Shown here: positions 31,456-39,754 of the stretch, piece by piece | Numbering within the stretch: the stretch's first letter is position 1 | Layout: each line of letters opens with the position of its first letter | NCBI RefSeq assembly: GCF_003234115.2 | Contig: NZ_CP126251.1 | Span: 1,426,001 to 1,490,000, forward strand | DNA: 64,000 nt | Direction: 5' to 3' | Source of the DNA: Curtobacterium sp. MCPF17_002 | Lineage (GTDB): Bacteria > Actinomycetota > Actinomycetes > Actinomycetales > Microbacteriaceae | Position numbers and translations under genes: made by a program | Notes under the pieces: model-generated | Told to the model about the DNA's origin: nothing | What the model saw: the letters and a program-made list of their open reading frames with translations, nothing else | The model's database searches: none

Positions 31456-33339
31456 TCAGCTGCGACGGCGACGCAGACGGTGGACCAGCAGGCCGCCGCC
31501 GGCGGCCAGCAGACCGAGTGCCCAGGCGAGGGGGCCGGTCTCGTCGGCGCCGGTGTAGGCGAGGGTGCCGCCAGTACCCGCGCCCCCGGCTGCCGGGGAG
31601 ACCGCGACGTCGAAGGAGTCCGACACGCCGTCGAACGTCACCGAGATCCGGTGCAGGGACGCGTGCGTGAACGTCACGCGGTTGCTCCACGTCCGCTGCG
31701 AGAAGTCGATGCGGTCCGTCGCGACACTGCTCGTGACCACGGGGTGCGGGTCTCCGTTCTGCGCTTCCAGCGGGACGGAGGTGTTGCCCCACGCGTCGAC
31801 CGGCGTCGACTTGACGAAGAGCGCTTTGCCCTGGTCGACGGGGATCGTGTCGACGGGGGTGTACGTCGCCGCTTCCCCGAGGCCGTCGATCCGGGTGAGC
31901 TGCTTCCCCGGTCCGGAGCCCCACACGGTGCCCTTCCCGTCCTCGCCGGTCGAGATGAACGTCAGGATGTTCTTCGTCACCCCCGGGGCGACGGTGAACT
32001 GGACCTCCTGACGGGCGATCTCCGAGCCGTCTGTCGCGACGACCCGGAACCGGTACTCGCCGGCGACCGTCGGGGTGCCGCTCAGCACGCCGGTGTCGCG
32101 GTCGATCGGCAGGTGGTCGGGGATGCGGGCGTCGGAGTGCTCCGGGTCCACGTACTCGTCGTCGTCGTACTGCAGGACGTACCGGACCGGCTTGGTGCTG
32201 CCGGTCGCCGTGAAGGTCTGGGAGAAGGACTCGCCCGCGGTCGTGCGGAAGGTCTGGGTCGCACCCGAGCCGGTGAAGGCGAGGGGCCGGTCGGCGACGG
32301 CGACCGGGATCGTCAGCGCGAGGCCCTCGGAGTTCATGGTGAGGCTCCTCGACGCCGCGTCGCCGAACGTCACCTTCCACGTGTTCGTCTCGGCGTTCCA
32401 GGTGAGGACGTCGCCGGAGTCGCTGCTCGTCAGGGTCGACTCCGTCGGCATCTCCGGGCCGTTCAGCGGGTTGCCGAGCCGGTCGGTGACCACCGCGCTG
32501 AGCCAGAGCGACCCGCCGGGTTCGACCGGGACCGCGTCGATGAGTCCGCCGCCGCCGATCGGGGCGATGCCGCCGTCGGGACCGCCGGCGACCGACCATG
32601 CGGGGTCGTGGCCCTCGGCGTTCGAGTACACCTGGGCGCCGATGTGCGTGGCGGCGCCGGGCTGGACCTCGACCCGGACCCACTGCGTCGCGCTCTGGTG
32701 CTGGTCGGTGGCGGCGACGTCGACGTCGATCCAGTCGGGCGCGTTGAGCGTCCCGCTCAGGACACCCGTCTTCTCGTCCCAGTGCAGGCCGTCCGGCGCG
32801 GTGTGCGGGTTGAACAGGTACTCGAGCGGGCCGTCGCCGCCGTTCGCGACGAACGTGTGTGAGAACGGTTCACCGGCGGTCGCCTGCAGGACGATCCGGT
32901 CCTCCGGGCTCGATGCTTCGGACCACGTCACCGGGACGGACGCCGCGTCGACGGATGCCACTCCGCCCGGCGTCGGCGTCGTCGCGGTGTCCGCGGGCAC
33001 GGCGGCGGGGCTCGGGTCCGGGGTGGGTGTCACCGAGGGGGTCGGGTCCGTCGTCCCCGCGGCATCCGGTTCTGAGTTCGAGTTCGAGTCCGAGCCCGGT
33101 GCCGGTGCCGGTGCCGGAGCCGGTTGGGCATCCGGCGCCGTCGAGCCGGCGGCCGCACCCGGTGCGTCGGAGTCGGGCGCCGTGGAGGGCTGCGACGTCG
33201 CTTCGGTCGTGGCACTGGTGGGTGTGTCGGCGACTGCCGCGGTGGCTCCGAGGCCGAACGCCGACGATGCCGTGACGATGGCGACCGCTGCGCCGACCGC
33301 GGCGCTGCGCCGGAACGTGGATGTGCAGGACTGCTTCAT
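31456..33339 (-). CDS. LAYTG sortase-substrate surface protein, Ig-like/He_PIG repeats
   Basis: The 627-residue protein has a signal peptide (MKQSCTSTFRRSAAVGAAVAIVTASSAFGLGATAAVA), a stalk rich in Pro, Ala, Ser and Asp (including PAPAPAPAPGSDSNSNSE), then at least two He_PIG/cadherin-like repeats. Each repeat has the pattern TAGEPFSHTF...GVLSGTL or TAGESFSQTF...GVLSGTPTVAGEYRFRV. It ends LAYTG, a hydrophobic helix and RLRRRRS. The Ig-repeat content is shared with the downstream 549-aa protein, so they are probably paralogues presented by the same sortase. GAGGGGG before the ATG is the ribosome site. No sortase gene is in the window. Confidence 0.86.
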   Translation of the reverse strand: MKQSCTSTFRRSAAVGAAVAIVTASSAFGLGATAAVADTPTSATTEATSQPSTAPDSDAPGAAAGSTAPDAQPAPAPAPAPGSDSNSNSEPDAAGTTDPTPSVTPTPDPSPAAVPADTATTPTPGGVASVDAASVPVTWSEASSPEDRIVLQATAGEPFSHTFVANGGDGPLEYLFNPHTAPDGLHWDEKTGVLSGTLNAPDWIDVDVAATDQHQSATQWVRVEVQPGAATHIGAQVYSNAEGHDPAWSVAGGPDGGIAPIGGGGLIDAVPVEPGGSLWLSAVVTDRLGNPLNGPEMPTESTLTSSDSGDVLTWNAETNTWKVTFGDAASRSLTMNSEGLALTIPVAVADRPLAFTGSGATQTFRTTAGESFSQTFTATGSTKPVRYVLQYDDDEYVDPEHSDARIPDHLPIDRDTGVLSGTPTVAGEYRFRVVATDGSEIARQEVQFTVAPGVTKNILTFISTGEDGKGTVWGSGPGKQLTRIDGLGEAATYTPVDTIPVDQGKALFVKSTPVDAWGNTSVPLEAQNGDPHPVVTSSVATDRIDFSQRTWSNRVTFTHASLHRISVTFDGVSDSFDVAVSPAAGGAGTGGTLAYTGADETGPLAWALGLLAAGGGLLVHRLRRRRS

Positions 33340-33525
33340 GGGATCCCCCTCGGATGCCGTGGGCAGCCGATCGGCGCCCTCAACTGGCAATGTCCCGGGG
33401 GGACGGTTCCTGACGGGACAGGAGGTCACGGATCGGTCACGACTCGGACCCGCACCGACACGGCCCGACCCGCGCCGACCCGCCCGACCCGCGCCGAGGC
33501 CGAGGCGAGCCGTGTGGCGGGGCCG

Positions 33526-33542
33526 CGCCGCGCCTCCAGGCC
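33526..33542 (-). repeat. half copy of the CTGGAGGCGCG dispersed element
   Basis: CGCCGCGCCTCCAGGCC lies 12 bp beyond the stop of the LysR gene at 33554. The rest of the 214-bp gap contains CGACCCGC-rich imperfect repeats and no gene. Confidence 0.6.
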
Positions 33543-33553
33543 GGATCGTGGGG

Positions 33554-34456
33554 TCAGTCACCGACGGTGGCCGCTGCGCGTTCGAGGGCGTCGCGGAGTG
33601 CGCGGACCGCGGGTGAGGACGACGCGGCCGCGCGGACCACCGTGAAGATCGTCCGGCGCGGACGCTCCGGCAGGTCGACGAGCCGGCACGTCGTGGTCCG
33701 TCCCGTCCACATGAGGTCGGGCATGAGACTGACGGCGTTGCCGGACTCGACGAGGCGGATCTGGGTCTGCAGGTCGGCGGTCTCGTACCGGACGTCCGGC
33801 TCGAAGCCCCAGCGTCGGCAGACCTGCTCGGCGAAGTGCCGGGACGCGGTGCCGCGGGGCTCCATCACCCAGGGCAGGGCCTCGGCGTCCTCGATGGAGG
33901 AGACCGGCGCGAGCGCGGTGTCGATCGGGGGGAGCGCGAGCCGGACGGCGTCGGTCGTGAGGTCAGCTCGGTCGAGCCCGGGCAGGTGCGCCGCCGCGTG
34001 CGCGGGGTACTGCTCCGCGATGACCATGTCGAAGTCGCGGGCCCAGGTCTCGTGGAGCGCGGTCTCGGGCTCCCGCTGCACCATCTCGATGCGGACGTCG
34101 GGATGCTGGGTCGCCATGGCGTGCAGCGCGCTCGGCATGAGCGCGAGGGCGGCGGACTGGAACACCGCCACACGCACGCGGCCCTGCACCGTCGGCATCG
34201 TCGACTCGACCTGGGCCTGCGCCTGGTCGAGGACGTCGAGGACGTGCCCCGCCGCCTGCACCAGCACCTCGGCCTGCGGGGTGAGCTGCAGGCGCCGGCC
34301 GGCCTTGCGGAGGAGGGGCACGCCGGCCTCGCGTTCGAGGGCGGAGAGCTGCTGCGAGACGGCCGACGGGGTGAAGTTCATCGCCTCGGCGACGGCCGCG
34401 ATCGTGCCGCGGATCGACAGCTCACGGAGCAGGACCAGGCGGCGGACGTCGAGCAT
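33554..34456 (-). CDS. LysR-family regulator divergent from putA
   Basis: The 300-residue regulator has the N-terminal winged HTH MLDVRRLVLLRELSIRGTIAAVAEAMNFTPSAVSQQLSALEREAGVPLL and a periplasmic-binding-like effector domain (VRVAVFQSAALALMPSALHAM...). Divergent transcription across 90 bp from putA, with two dyads between, suggests it controls proline catabolism and its own gene; this is inference from position. GAGGAA precedes the ATG. The first residues (RGTIAAVAEAMNF) belong to the actinobacterial LysR branch related to IlvY/ArgP-like proteins. Confidence 0.85.
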   Translation of the reverse strand: MLDVRRLVLLRELSIRGTIAAVAEAMNFTPSAVSQQLSALEREAGVPLLRKAGRRLQLTPQAEVLVQAAGHVLDVLDQAQAQVESTMPTVQGRVRVAVFQSAALALMPSALHAMATQHPDVRIEMVQREPETALHETWARDFDMVIAEQYPAHAAAHLPGLDRADLTTDAVRLALPPIDTALAPVSSIEDAEALPWVMEPRGTASRHFAEQVCRRWGFEPDVRYETADLQTQIRLVESGNAVSLMPDLMWTGRTTTCRLVDLPERPRRTIFTVVRAAASSSPAVRALRDALERAAATVGD

Positions 34457-34469
34457 GTCGGGTTCCTCG

Positions 34470-34524
34470 ATTCATCAGGTGAACTGAATGGTATCCGTCA
34501 CGAAGAGTTGCTTCCGCTGAAGCA
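34470..34524. promoter_or_regulatory. candidate LysR operator region in the divergent putA promoter
   Basis: Two perfect dyads lie in the 90-bp gap: ATTCA-N10-TGAAT (34470-34489), with spacing typical of LysR recognition sites, and TGCTTC-N4-GAAGCA (34509-34524) close to the putA start. Confidence 0.5.
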
Positions 34525-34546
34525 TCGGGCGCTCCACACTGAACCC

Positions 34547-37500
34547 ATGACGACGCTGCACGAGCACTCCGCCACCGATGCCGACGCGACGGGCCCTCGT
34601 TCCCTGGCGGACCAGTCCGTGGCACTCGTCCGGCAGTGGCTGACCGATGCCGAGACCTACCCGGTCGACGGCTCGGCGAAACAGCTGGCCGGGGTGCTCG
34701 CCGACCCTGCCGGGCTGGACTTCGCGGTCGGCTTCGTGGACGGCGTCGTCCGCCCGGAAGACCTCGGCGTCGCAGCACGCAAGCTCCGACAGATCGCTCC
34801 GGACGCGCCCGGGTTCCTGCCTGCGGCGCTCCGCGGGCTCGTCCGGCTCGGCGGGGGGATGGCCCCGGCCCTGCCCGGCGTCGTCGTGCCCATCGCACGG
34901 CGCGTGCTCCGCACCATGGTCGGTCACCTCATCGTCGACGCGACCGACGCCAAGCTCGGTCCGGCCATAGCGAAGATCAAGCGCGACGGGGTCCGGCTCA
35001 ACGTCAACCTGCTCGGCGAGGCCGTGCTCGGCGAGGGCGAAGCCGCACGCCGGCTCGAGGGCACCCACAAGCTCCTCGCCCGCGACGACGTCGACTACGT
35101 CTCGATCAAGGTCTCCTCGACGGTCCACCCGCACTCCCCGTGGGCCTTCGACCACGCGGTCGAGGACATCATCGAGAAGCTCCGACCGCTCTTCCGTCGC
35201 GCCGCCGCGGCCACCCCGGCGAAGTTCATCAACCTCGACATGGAGGAGTACAAGGACCTCGACCTCACCATCGCGGTCTTCACGAAGCTCCTCGACGAGC
35301 CCGAGTTCCTGCATCTCGAGGCCGGCATCGTGCTCCAGGCGTACCTGCCCGACGCGCTCGCCGCGATGGAGCAGCTGCAGGACTGGTCCGCCGCCCGCCG
35401 GGCCCGCGGTGGCGCCGGCATCAAGGTGCGCCTGGTGAAGGGCGCGAACCTGCCCATGGAGCAGGTCGAGGCCTCCGTGCACGGCTGGCCGCTCGCCACC
35501 TGGCACACGAAGCAGGACTCGGACACCAACTACAAGCGCGTGCTCGACTGGGCGCTCACGCCGTCCCGCATCGAGAACGTGCGCGTCGGCGTCGCCGGAC
35601 ACAACCTGTTCGACGTCGCACACGCATGGCTCCTGGCCGGTGAGCGCGGCGTCCGGGACGGCATCGAGTTCGAGATGCTCCTCGGCATGGCGCAGGGGCA
35701 GGCCGAAGCGGTCCGGAAGACCGTCGGTTCGCTGCTCCTCTACACGCCGGTCGTGCACCCCGGTGAGTTCGACGTCGCGATCGCGTACCTGATCCGCCGC
35801 CTCGAAGAAGGCGCGTCGCAGGAGAACTTCATGTCCGCGGTCTTCTCCCTCGTCTCCTCGCCGACGCTGTTCGCGCGCGAGGAAGAGCGGTTCCGTTCGT
35901 CGTTGGCACCGCTCGCAACACCGGAGGGTCTCGCTGCTCCGGCGTCCCACCGGGTCGCCGACCGGTACGCGGCCGTCGAGCGCCCCGGCATCGGGCACTT
36001 CGAGAACACCCCGGACACCGACCCGTCGGTCGCGGCGTTCCGTTCCTGGGGCGACGCCATCACCGGCCGGATCGCGTCGTCGACGCTGGGCACGAAGGCC
36101 GTCCAGGAGGCACGACTCACCTCCGCCACGCAGCTCGACACCGTCCTCGGCCGGGTCCGCGCCGCGGGCGCCGCATGGGGCGCCTGGCCGGGATCGGCTC
36201 GCGCCACAGTGCTGCACGCCGTCGGTGACGCGCTCGAGGCGAACCGCGCAGCCCTCGTCGAGGTCATGGCGTCCGAGACCGGCAAGACCATCGACCAGGC
36301 CGACCCCGAGGTGTCCGAGGCGATCGACTTCGCCCACTTCTACGGGTCGCTCGCGGCCTCGCTCGACGACGTCGACGGTGCCACGTTCACGCCCGCCGCG
36401 CTGACCCTCGTCGCGCCGCCGTGGAACTTCCCGGTCGCGATCCCCGCCGGGTCGACGCTCGCCGCGCTGGCTGCCGGGTCCGCCGTCGTCCTCAAGCCGG
36501 CACCGCCCGCGGAGCGCTCCGGTGCCGTCCTGGCGTCGATCATCGAGACGGCCCTCGACGCGCACGGTGTCCCCGCGGACGTCCTCGCCTTCGTGCAGGT
36601 CTCCGAGAACGACCTCGGGCAGCAGCTCATCGCGTCGCCGATGGTCGACCGTGTGATCCTCACCGGTGCGTACGAGACCGCCGAGCTGTTCCGCTCGTTC
36701 CGGCCCGACCTGCCGCTGCTCGCCGAGACCTCCGGCAAGAACGCCGTCATCGTGACCCCGTCCGCCGACCTCGACCTCGCCGTGAAGGACGTCGTCGCCT
36801 CGGCGTTCGGGCACGCCGGACAGAAGTGCTCCGCAGCGTCGCTCGTCGTGCTCGTCGGGTCCGTCGCCACGTCGCGGCGCTTCCGGTCGCAGCTCATCGA
36901 CGCGGTGTCGTCGCTGACCGTCGGGTACCCGACCGACCCCACCACGCAGATGGGGCCCGTGATCGAGCCCGCATCCGGCAAGCTCCTCGAGGGGCTGACG
37001 AAGCTCGGCACGGGGGAGACCTGGGCGGTGAAGCCGGCGAAGCTCGACGACTCCGGCAAGCTCTGGAGCCCGGGTGTCCGCGACGGTGTCCGGCGCGGCT
37101 CGGCCTTCCACCGCACCGAGTACTTCGGCCCGATCCTCGGCATCATGACCGCGGCAACCCTCGACGAGGCGATCGCCATCGTGAACGAGGTCGACTACGG
37201 CCTGACCTCGGGCCTGCACTCGCTCGACCCCGCCGAGATCGGCACGTGGCTCTCGACGATCGAGGCGGGCAACCTCTACGTCAACCGTGGCATCACCGGC
37301 GCGATCGTCCGCCGTCAGCCGTTCGGTGGGTGGAAGAAGTCGGCCGTCGGCGCCGGCACCAAGGCCGGTGGGCTGAACTACCTGCTCGGGCTCGGCTCGT
37401 GGTCGCCGGACACCGCTTCCGTCGGGTCCGCGGTGTCCGCCCCCGTGCAGTCGTTCGTCCGTGCCACCGGTGTTGCCTCGGCGGAGCTCGACCGGGCCCT

Positions 37501-38029
37501 CGCGTCCGATGAGCACGCGTGGTCGACCCTGTTCGGCACCGCCACCGACGTGTCGGCGCTGAGCGCTGAACGGAACATCGCGCGGTACCTGCCGTACCCG
37601 GGGGTGCACGTGCGGCTGGGGTCGGCCGTGTCGGTTGTCGACGAGTCGATTGCCGATCTCGTTCGGGTCGTCGCAGCATCGGTCCGGGCGGGTACTCCTG
37701 TCGACGTCTCGACCGCGTCGTCGCTGCCGGCCTCGGTCGCGTCCGCCGTGCAGGCGCTGCCGAACGTGCGGTCGCTGCGTTCCTCGCAGTCGGACGACGC
37801 GTTCGCCACTTCGATCGCTTCTGGTCCGTCGACCCGCGTGCGGCTCATCTGCGGGGACCTGTCCGCGCTGTACACCGCGATGGGTGGGCGTCCGGATGTC
37901 GCCGTGTACGGGGAGCCCGTCACCGAGGCTGGCCGGATCGAGCTGCTGCCGTTCCTCCGCGAGCAGGCGGTGTCGATCACGGCGCATCGCTTCGGGACGC
38001 CGAACCACCTCACCGACGACCTGATCTAG
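34547..38029 (+). CDS. putA: bifunctional proline dehydrogenase / glutamate-semialdehyde dehydrogenase
   Basis: The 1160-residue enzyme oxidises proline to glutamate. The FAD-dependent proline dehydrogenase barrel spans about residues 130-450 (FINLDMEEYKDLDLTIAVF, GIVLQAYLPDALAAMEQL, VRLVKGANLPMEQVEA). The aldehyde dehydrogenase half has APPWNFPVAIPAGSTLAALAAG, the catalytic Glu in LAETSGKNAVIV, and the nucleophile Cys about residue 761 in HAGQKCSAASLVVL. The C terminus continues about 200 residues beyond the ALDH core. There is no N-terminal DNA-binding domain, so regulation must be external, and the divergent LysR gene is the obvious candidate. The ATG 34547 was chosen as the first start inside the divergent gap. 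Confidence 0.92.
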   Translation: MTTLHEHSATDADATGPRSLADQSVALVRQWLTDAETYPVDGSAKQLAGVLADPAGLDFAVGFVDGVVRPEDLGVAARKLRQIAPDAPGFLPAALRGLVRLGGGMAPALPGVVVPIARRVLRTMVGHLIVDATDAKLGPAIAKIKRDGVRLNVNLLGEAVLGEGEAARRLEGTHKLLARDDVDYVSIKVSSTVHPHSPWAFDHAVEDIIEKLRPLFRRAAAATPAKFINLDMEEYKDLDLTIAVFTKLLDEPEFLHLEAGIVLQAYLPDALAAMEQLQDWSAARRARGGAGIKVRLVKGANLPMEQVEASVHGWPLATWHTKQDSDTNYKRVLDWALTPSRIENVRVGVAGHNLFDVAHAWLLAGERGVRDGIEFEMLLGMAQGQAEAVRKTVGSLLLYTPVVHPGEFDVAIAYLIRRLEEGASQENFMSAVFSLVSSPTLFAREEERFRSSLAPLATPEGLAAPASHRVADRYAAVERPGIGHFENTPDTDPSVAAFRSWGDAITGRIASSTLGTKAVQEARLTSATQLDTVLGRVRAAGAAWGAWPGSARATVLHAVGDALEANRAALVEVMASETGKTIDQADPEVSEAIDFAHFYGSLAASLDDVDGATFTPAALTLVAPPWNFPVAIPAGSTLAALAAGSAVVLKPAPPAERSGAVLASIIETALDAHGVPADVLAFVQVSENDLGQQLIASPMVDRVILTGAYETAELFRSFRPDLPLLAETSGKNAVIVTPSADLDLAVKDVVASAFGHAGQKCSAASLVVLVGSVATSRRFRSQLIDAVSSLTVGYPTDPTTQMGPVIEPASGKLLEGLTKLGTGETWAVKPAKLDDSGKLWSPGVRDGVRRGSAFHRTEYFGPILGIMTAATLDEAIAIVNEVDYGLTSGLHSLDPAEIGTWLSTIEAGNLYVNRGITGAIVRRQPFGGWKKSAVGAGTKAGGLNYLLGLGSWSPDTASVGSAVSAPVQSFVRATGVASAELDRALASDEHAWSTLFGTATDVSALSAERNIARYLPYPGVHVRLGSAVSVVDESIADLVRVVAASVRAGTPVDVSTASSLPASVASAVQALPNVRSLRSSQSDDAFATSIASGPSTRVRLICGDLSALYTAMGGRPDVAVYGEPVTEAGRIELLPFLREQAVSITAHRFGTPNHLTDDLI

Positions 38030-38049
38030 GCACGTCCGCGCACGCTCGG

Positions 38050-38055
38050 TAGGGT
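38050..38055 (+). promoter_or_regulatory. -10 hexamer TAGGGT of a predicted leaderless start
   Basis: TAGGGT is 6 nt before the ATG at 38062. Confidence 0.55.
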
Positions 38056-38061
38056 CGGCGC

Positions 38062-38211
38062 ATGCGGGTCATCAGTGTGTTCGGCCGGGGGATCGGCTTC
38101 GTGCTGACCGTCGTCGCCAAGGTCATCGGAACCTGGAACGGCGCGAAGCCCGCGGGTGACGACGCCGCGGTCCGGCTGAACAACCCTCGGCGCGAGGACT
38201 ACCGCCCCTGA
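38062..38211 (+). CDS. 49-residue single-pass membrane peptide
   Basis: The ATG opens a 49-codon frame: one hydrophobic helix near the N terminus (VISVFGRGIGFVLTVVAKVIG) and a polar tail ending NNPRREDYRP. Codons are strongly G/C-ending, and a -10 box sits at leaderless spacing, so the gene has its own promoter 20 bp after putA. No family is recognised. The size and topology suit a small regulator or accessory subunit of a membrane protein, which is speculation. Confidence 0.6.
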   Translation: MRVISVFGRGIGFVLTVVAKVIGTWNGAKPAGDDAAVRLNNPRREDYRP

Positions 38212-38229
38212 CGCGTGTGGCCGGGTGGC

Positions 38230-38332
38230 TGGTGCGTGCGGTGGTGCGTGCGTGCGTGCGTGGTCGCGTGCGTGCGTGCGTGCTTGGTCGCGTGCGTGCG
38301 TGCGTGCGTGCGTGCTTGCTTGCTTGCGTGGA
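38230..38332. repeat. TGCG-type tetranucleotide microsatellite
   Basis: About 100 bp of GTGC/TGCG units, interrupted by TGGTCGCG and ending in three CTTG units, lie downstream of the 49-aa gene. The tract is intergenic, so length change would not alter a known protein. Confidence 0.8.
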
Positions 38333-38343
38333 TCGCACCCCTT

Positions 38344-38385
38344 CACGAACGTCGCGCCCCGTCATTGCGGGGCGCGACGTTCGTG
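38344..38385. terminator. perfect 17-bp-arm hairpin
   Basis: CACGAACGTCGCGCCCC (38344-38360) and its exact complement (38369-38385) flank 8 nt in a 414-bp convergent gap that has no other gene. Confidence 0.65.
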
Positions 38386-38447
38386 CGGGGGTGCGACCGG
38401 CGCGCCAGGCGCGGGCGCCGGCGGTCGCGGGCGCCGGGGCCGGTCGG

Positions 38448-38535
38448 CCTCGCACGGTGCGAGGTTCCGGGCCGGCCGGCCTCGCACGGTGCGAGGTACG
38501 GGCGGTGCGGTCGACCCACCTCGCACGGTGCGAGG
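38448..38535. repeat. three copies of CCTCGCACGGTGCGAGG
   Basis: Exact 17-bp palindromes lie at 38448-38464, 38480-38496 and 38519-38535, 32 and 39 bp apart. Spacers are GC-rich and not related to each other. Confidence 0.85.
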
Positions 38536-38542
38536 TGTCGGC

Positions 38543-38602
38543 GCACAACGAAAGTCACCCCGAATCGCGGGAAGACGCGGCTCGGGGTGACTTTCGTTGT
38601 GC
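38543..38602. terminator. ACGAAAGTCAC-family palindrome, 21-bp arms
   Basis: GCACAACGAAAGTCACCCCG and one further base (38543-38563) pair perfectly with 38582-38602 around an 18-nt loop, 23 bp from the stop of the thioesterase gene. This is the most regular member of the family. Confidence 0.8.
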
Positions 38603-38625
38603 GGGGCGCCAGCGCGGCGCGCGGG

Positions 38626-39078
38626 TCAGTCGGCCAAGCCGGCCGAGACCGAGGCCGGCGCGGTCATCGTCGACGTCACGAGTTCACGCAGGGACTCCGG
38701 CAGCGGCACGGGGCGGCGGGAACCCTCGCGGTCGATGATGACGTGCACGAACTCGCCCGTCGCGAGGAGCGCCCCGTCGGACTGCCGGAACAGGCCGAAC
38801 TCCCACGACAGACTCGTGTTCCCGAGGTGCTTCGAACGCATCCCGACCTCGATGACGTCCGGCCACACGGCGGACTCGACGAACCGGCAGCTCGACGACA
38901 CCAACACGGCGATCCACTCCGACGTGAACGGGTCGAGACCGGACTCCTCGCGGAACCAGTACGTCGACGCGTTGTCCATCGCGCTGTAGTAGATCGTGTT
39001 GTTGACGTGCCCGAACATGTCGTTGTCGTTCCACCTGGTGGGGTAGGTCCGGCGGAACGGGTACTCGTCGATGGTCAT
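38626..39078 (-). CDS. acyl-CoA thioesterase, 4HBT hot-dog fold
   Basis: The 150-residue protein carries YPTRWNDNDMFGHVNNTIYYSAMD, the 4-hydroxybenzoyl-CoA thioesterase signature with catalytic Asp in WNDNDMFGHVNN, followed by the long hot-dog helix. Family members hydrolyse short or medium acyl-CoAs in the cytoplasm. Its ATG overlaps the stop of the TetR-type gene (ATGA at 39075-39078), so the pair is one operon, divergent from an acyl-CoA dehydrogenase. Confidence 0.85.
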   Translation of the reverse strand: MTIDEYPFRRTYPTRWNDNDMFGHVNNTIYYSAMDNASTYWFREESGLDPFTSEWIAVLVSSSCRFVESAVWPDVIEVGMRSKHLGNTSLSWEFGLFRQSDGALLATGEFVHVIIDREGSRRPVPLPESLRELVTSTMTAPASVSAGLAD

Positions 39079-39707
39079 CGGTCTCCGATCGGTGAGGGGG
39101 AGGGGGTGGTGGAGGTTCGTGTCGGATCAGCGTGCGCCGCGTCGGGCCGCAGGACGTACTCGAACGCGGCGCGGGCCCGGTCGGGGTTCGGCGTCTCACC
39201 CGAGATGAACTCGGCGTAGGTGAACGACTCCGAGATCCGGACGAGCAGCCGCGCGAGCTCCTCTGCTGACAACGGGCCGGGATCGAACGTACCGGAGGAC
39301 TGTTCGTGCTCGATGAGCGTGGTCACCCGCCCGACGAACCGGCTCTGCACGTCGCTCTCGGTCGTGGTCAGGAGACGCAGCGCCCGCGCGGGTTCCCGGG
39401 TGAGGAACGCCCGGAAGTAGGGCGCTTCGATGAGGTCTGCGGTGAAGCGGTCGAGGACGTCGACGATGCGTGCGGCCCCGGTCGACCCGGTGTCGTCGGC
39501 AGCGCGGGAAGCCCGGTCGAGGGTCGGCACGGCGAGGGACCACAGGATCTCGGACAGCAACCGGTCACGGTTGCCCACCCACCGGAAGAGCGATGTGCGG
39601 TCCACGCCGAGCGAGGTGGCCAAGCCGCCCATGTCGATCCTGGACCCGGCGATGAAGGTGTGGCGTGCCTCCCGGAACGCGCGCAACGCAGAATCCGATG
39701 TGTACAC
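39075..39707 (-). CDS. TetR-family regulator, QsdR-like
   Basis: The 210-residue regulator has an N-terminal HTH (IDMGGLATSLGVDRTSLFRWVGNRDRLLSEILW). The pattern LFRWVGxRDxLL, with Trp in place of the usual Tyr, is typical of the QsdR group, and the C-terminal part AGRARAAFEYVLRP-like (PDRARAAFEYVLRP) fits it as well. QsdR represses a lactonase operon in Rhodococcus; here the coupled genes are a thioesterase and, divergently, an acyl-CoA dehydrogenase, so an acyl-derived effector is plausible. GTG start with GGGAGGG upstream. Confidence 0.72.
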   Translation of the reverse strand: MYTSDSALRAFREARHTFIAGSRIDMGGLATSLGVDRTSLFRWVGNRDRLLSEILWSLAVPTLDRASRAADDTGSTGAARIVDVLDRFTADLIEAPYFRAFLTREPARALRLLTTTESDVQSRFVGRVTTLIEHEQSSGTFDPGPLSAEELARLLVRISESFTYAEFISGETPNPDRARAAFEYVLRPDAAHADPTRTSTTPSPSPIGDR

Positions 39708-39754
39708 GCGACCCTCCCTTGCAACGTTTCCGAGAATGATGCATCGTGGACCTC

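Noticed and set aside
34475..38008. A 1177-codon minus-strand frame opposite putA
   Set aside because: Shadow of putA; composition is Arg/Asp/Gly-rich, without conserved motifs.
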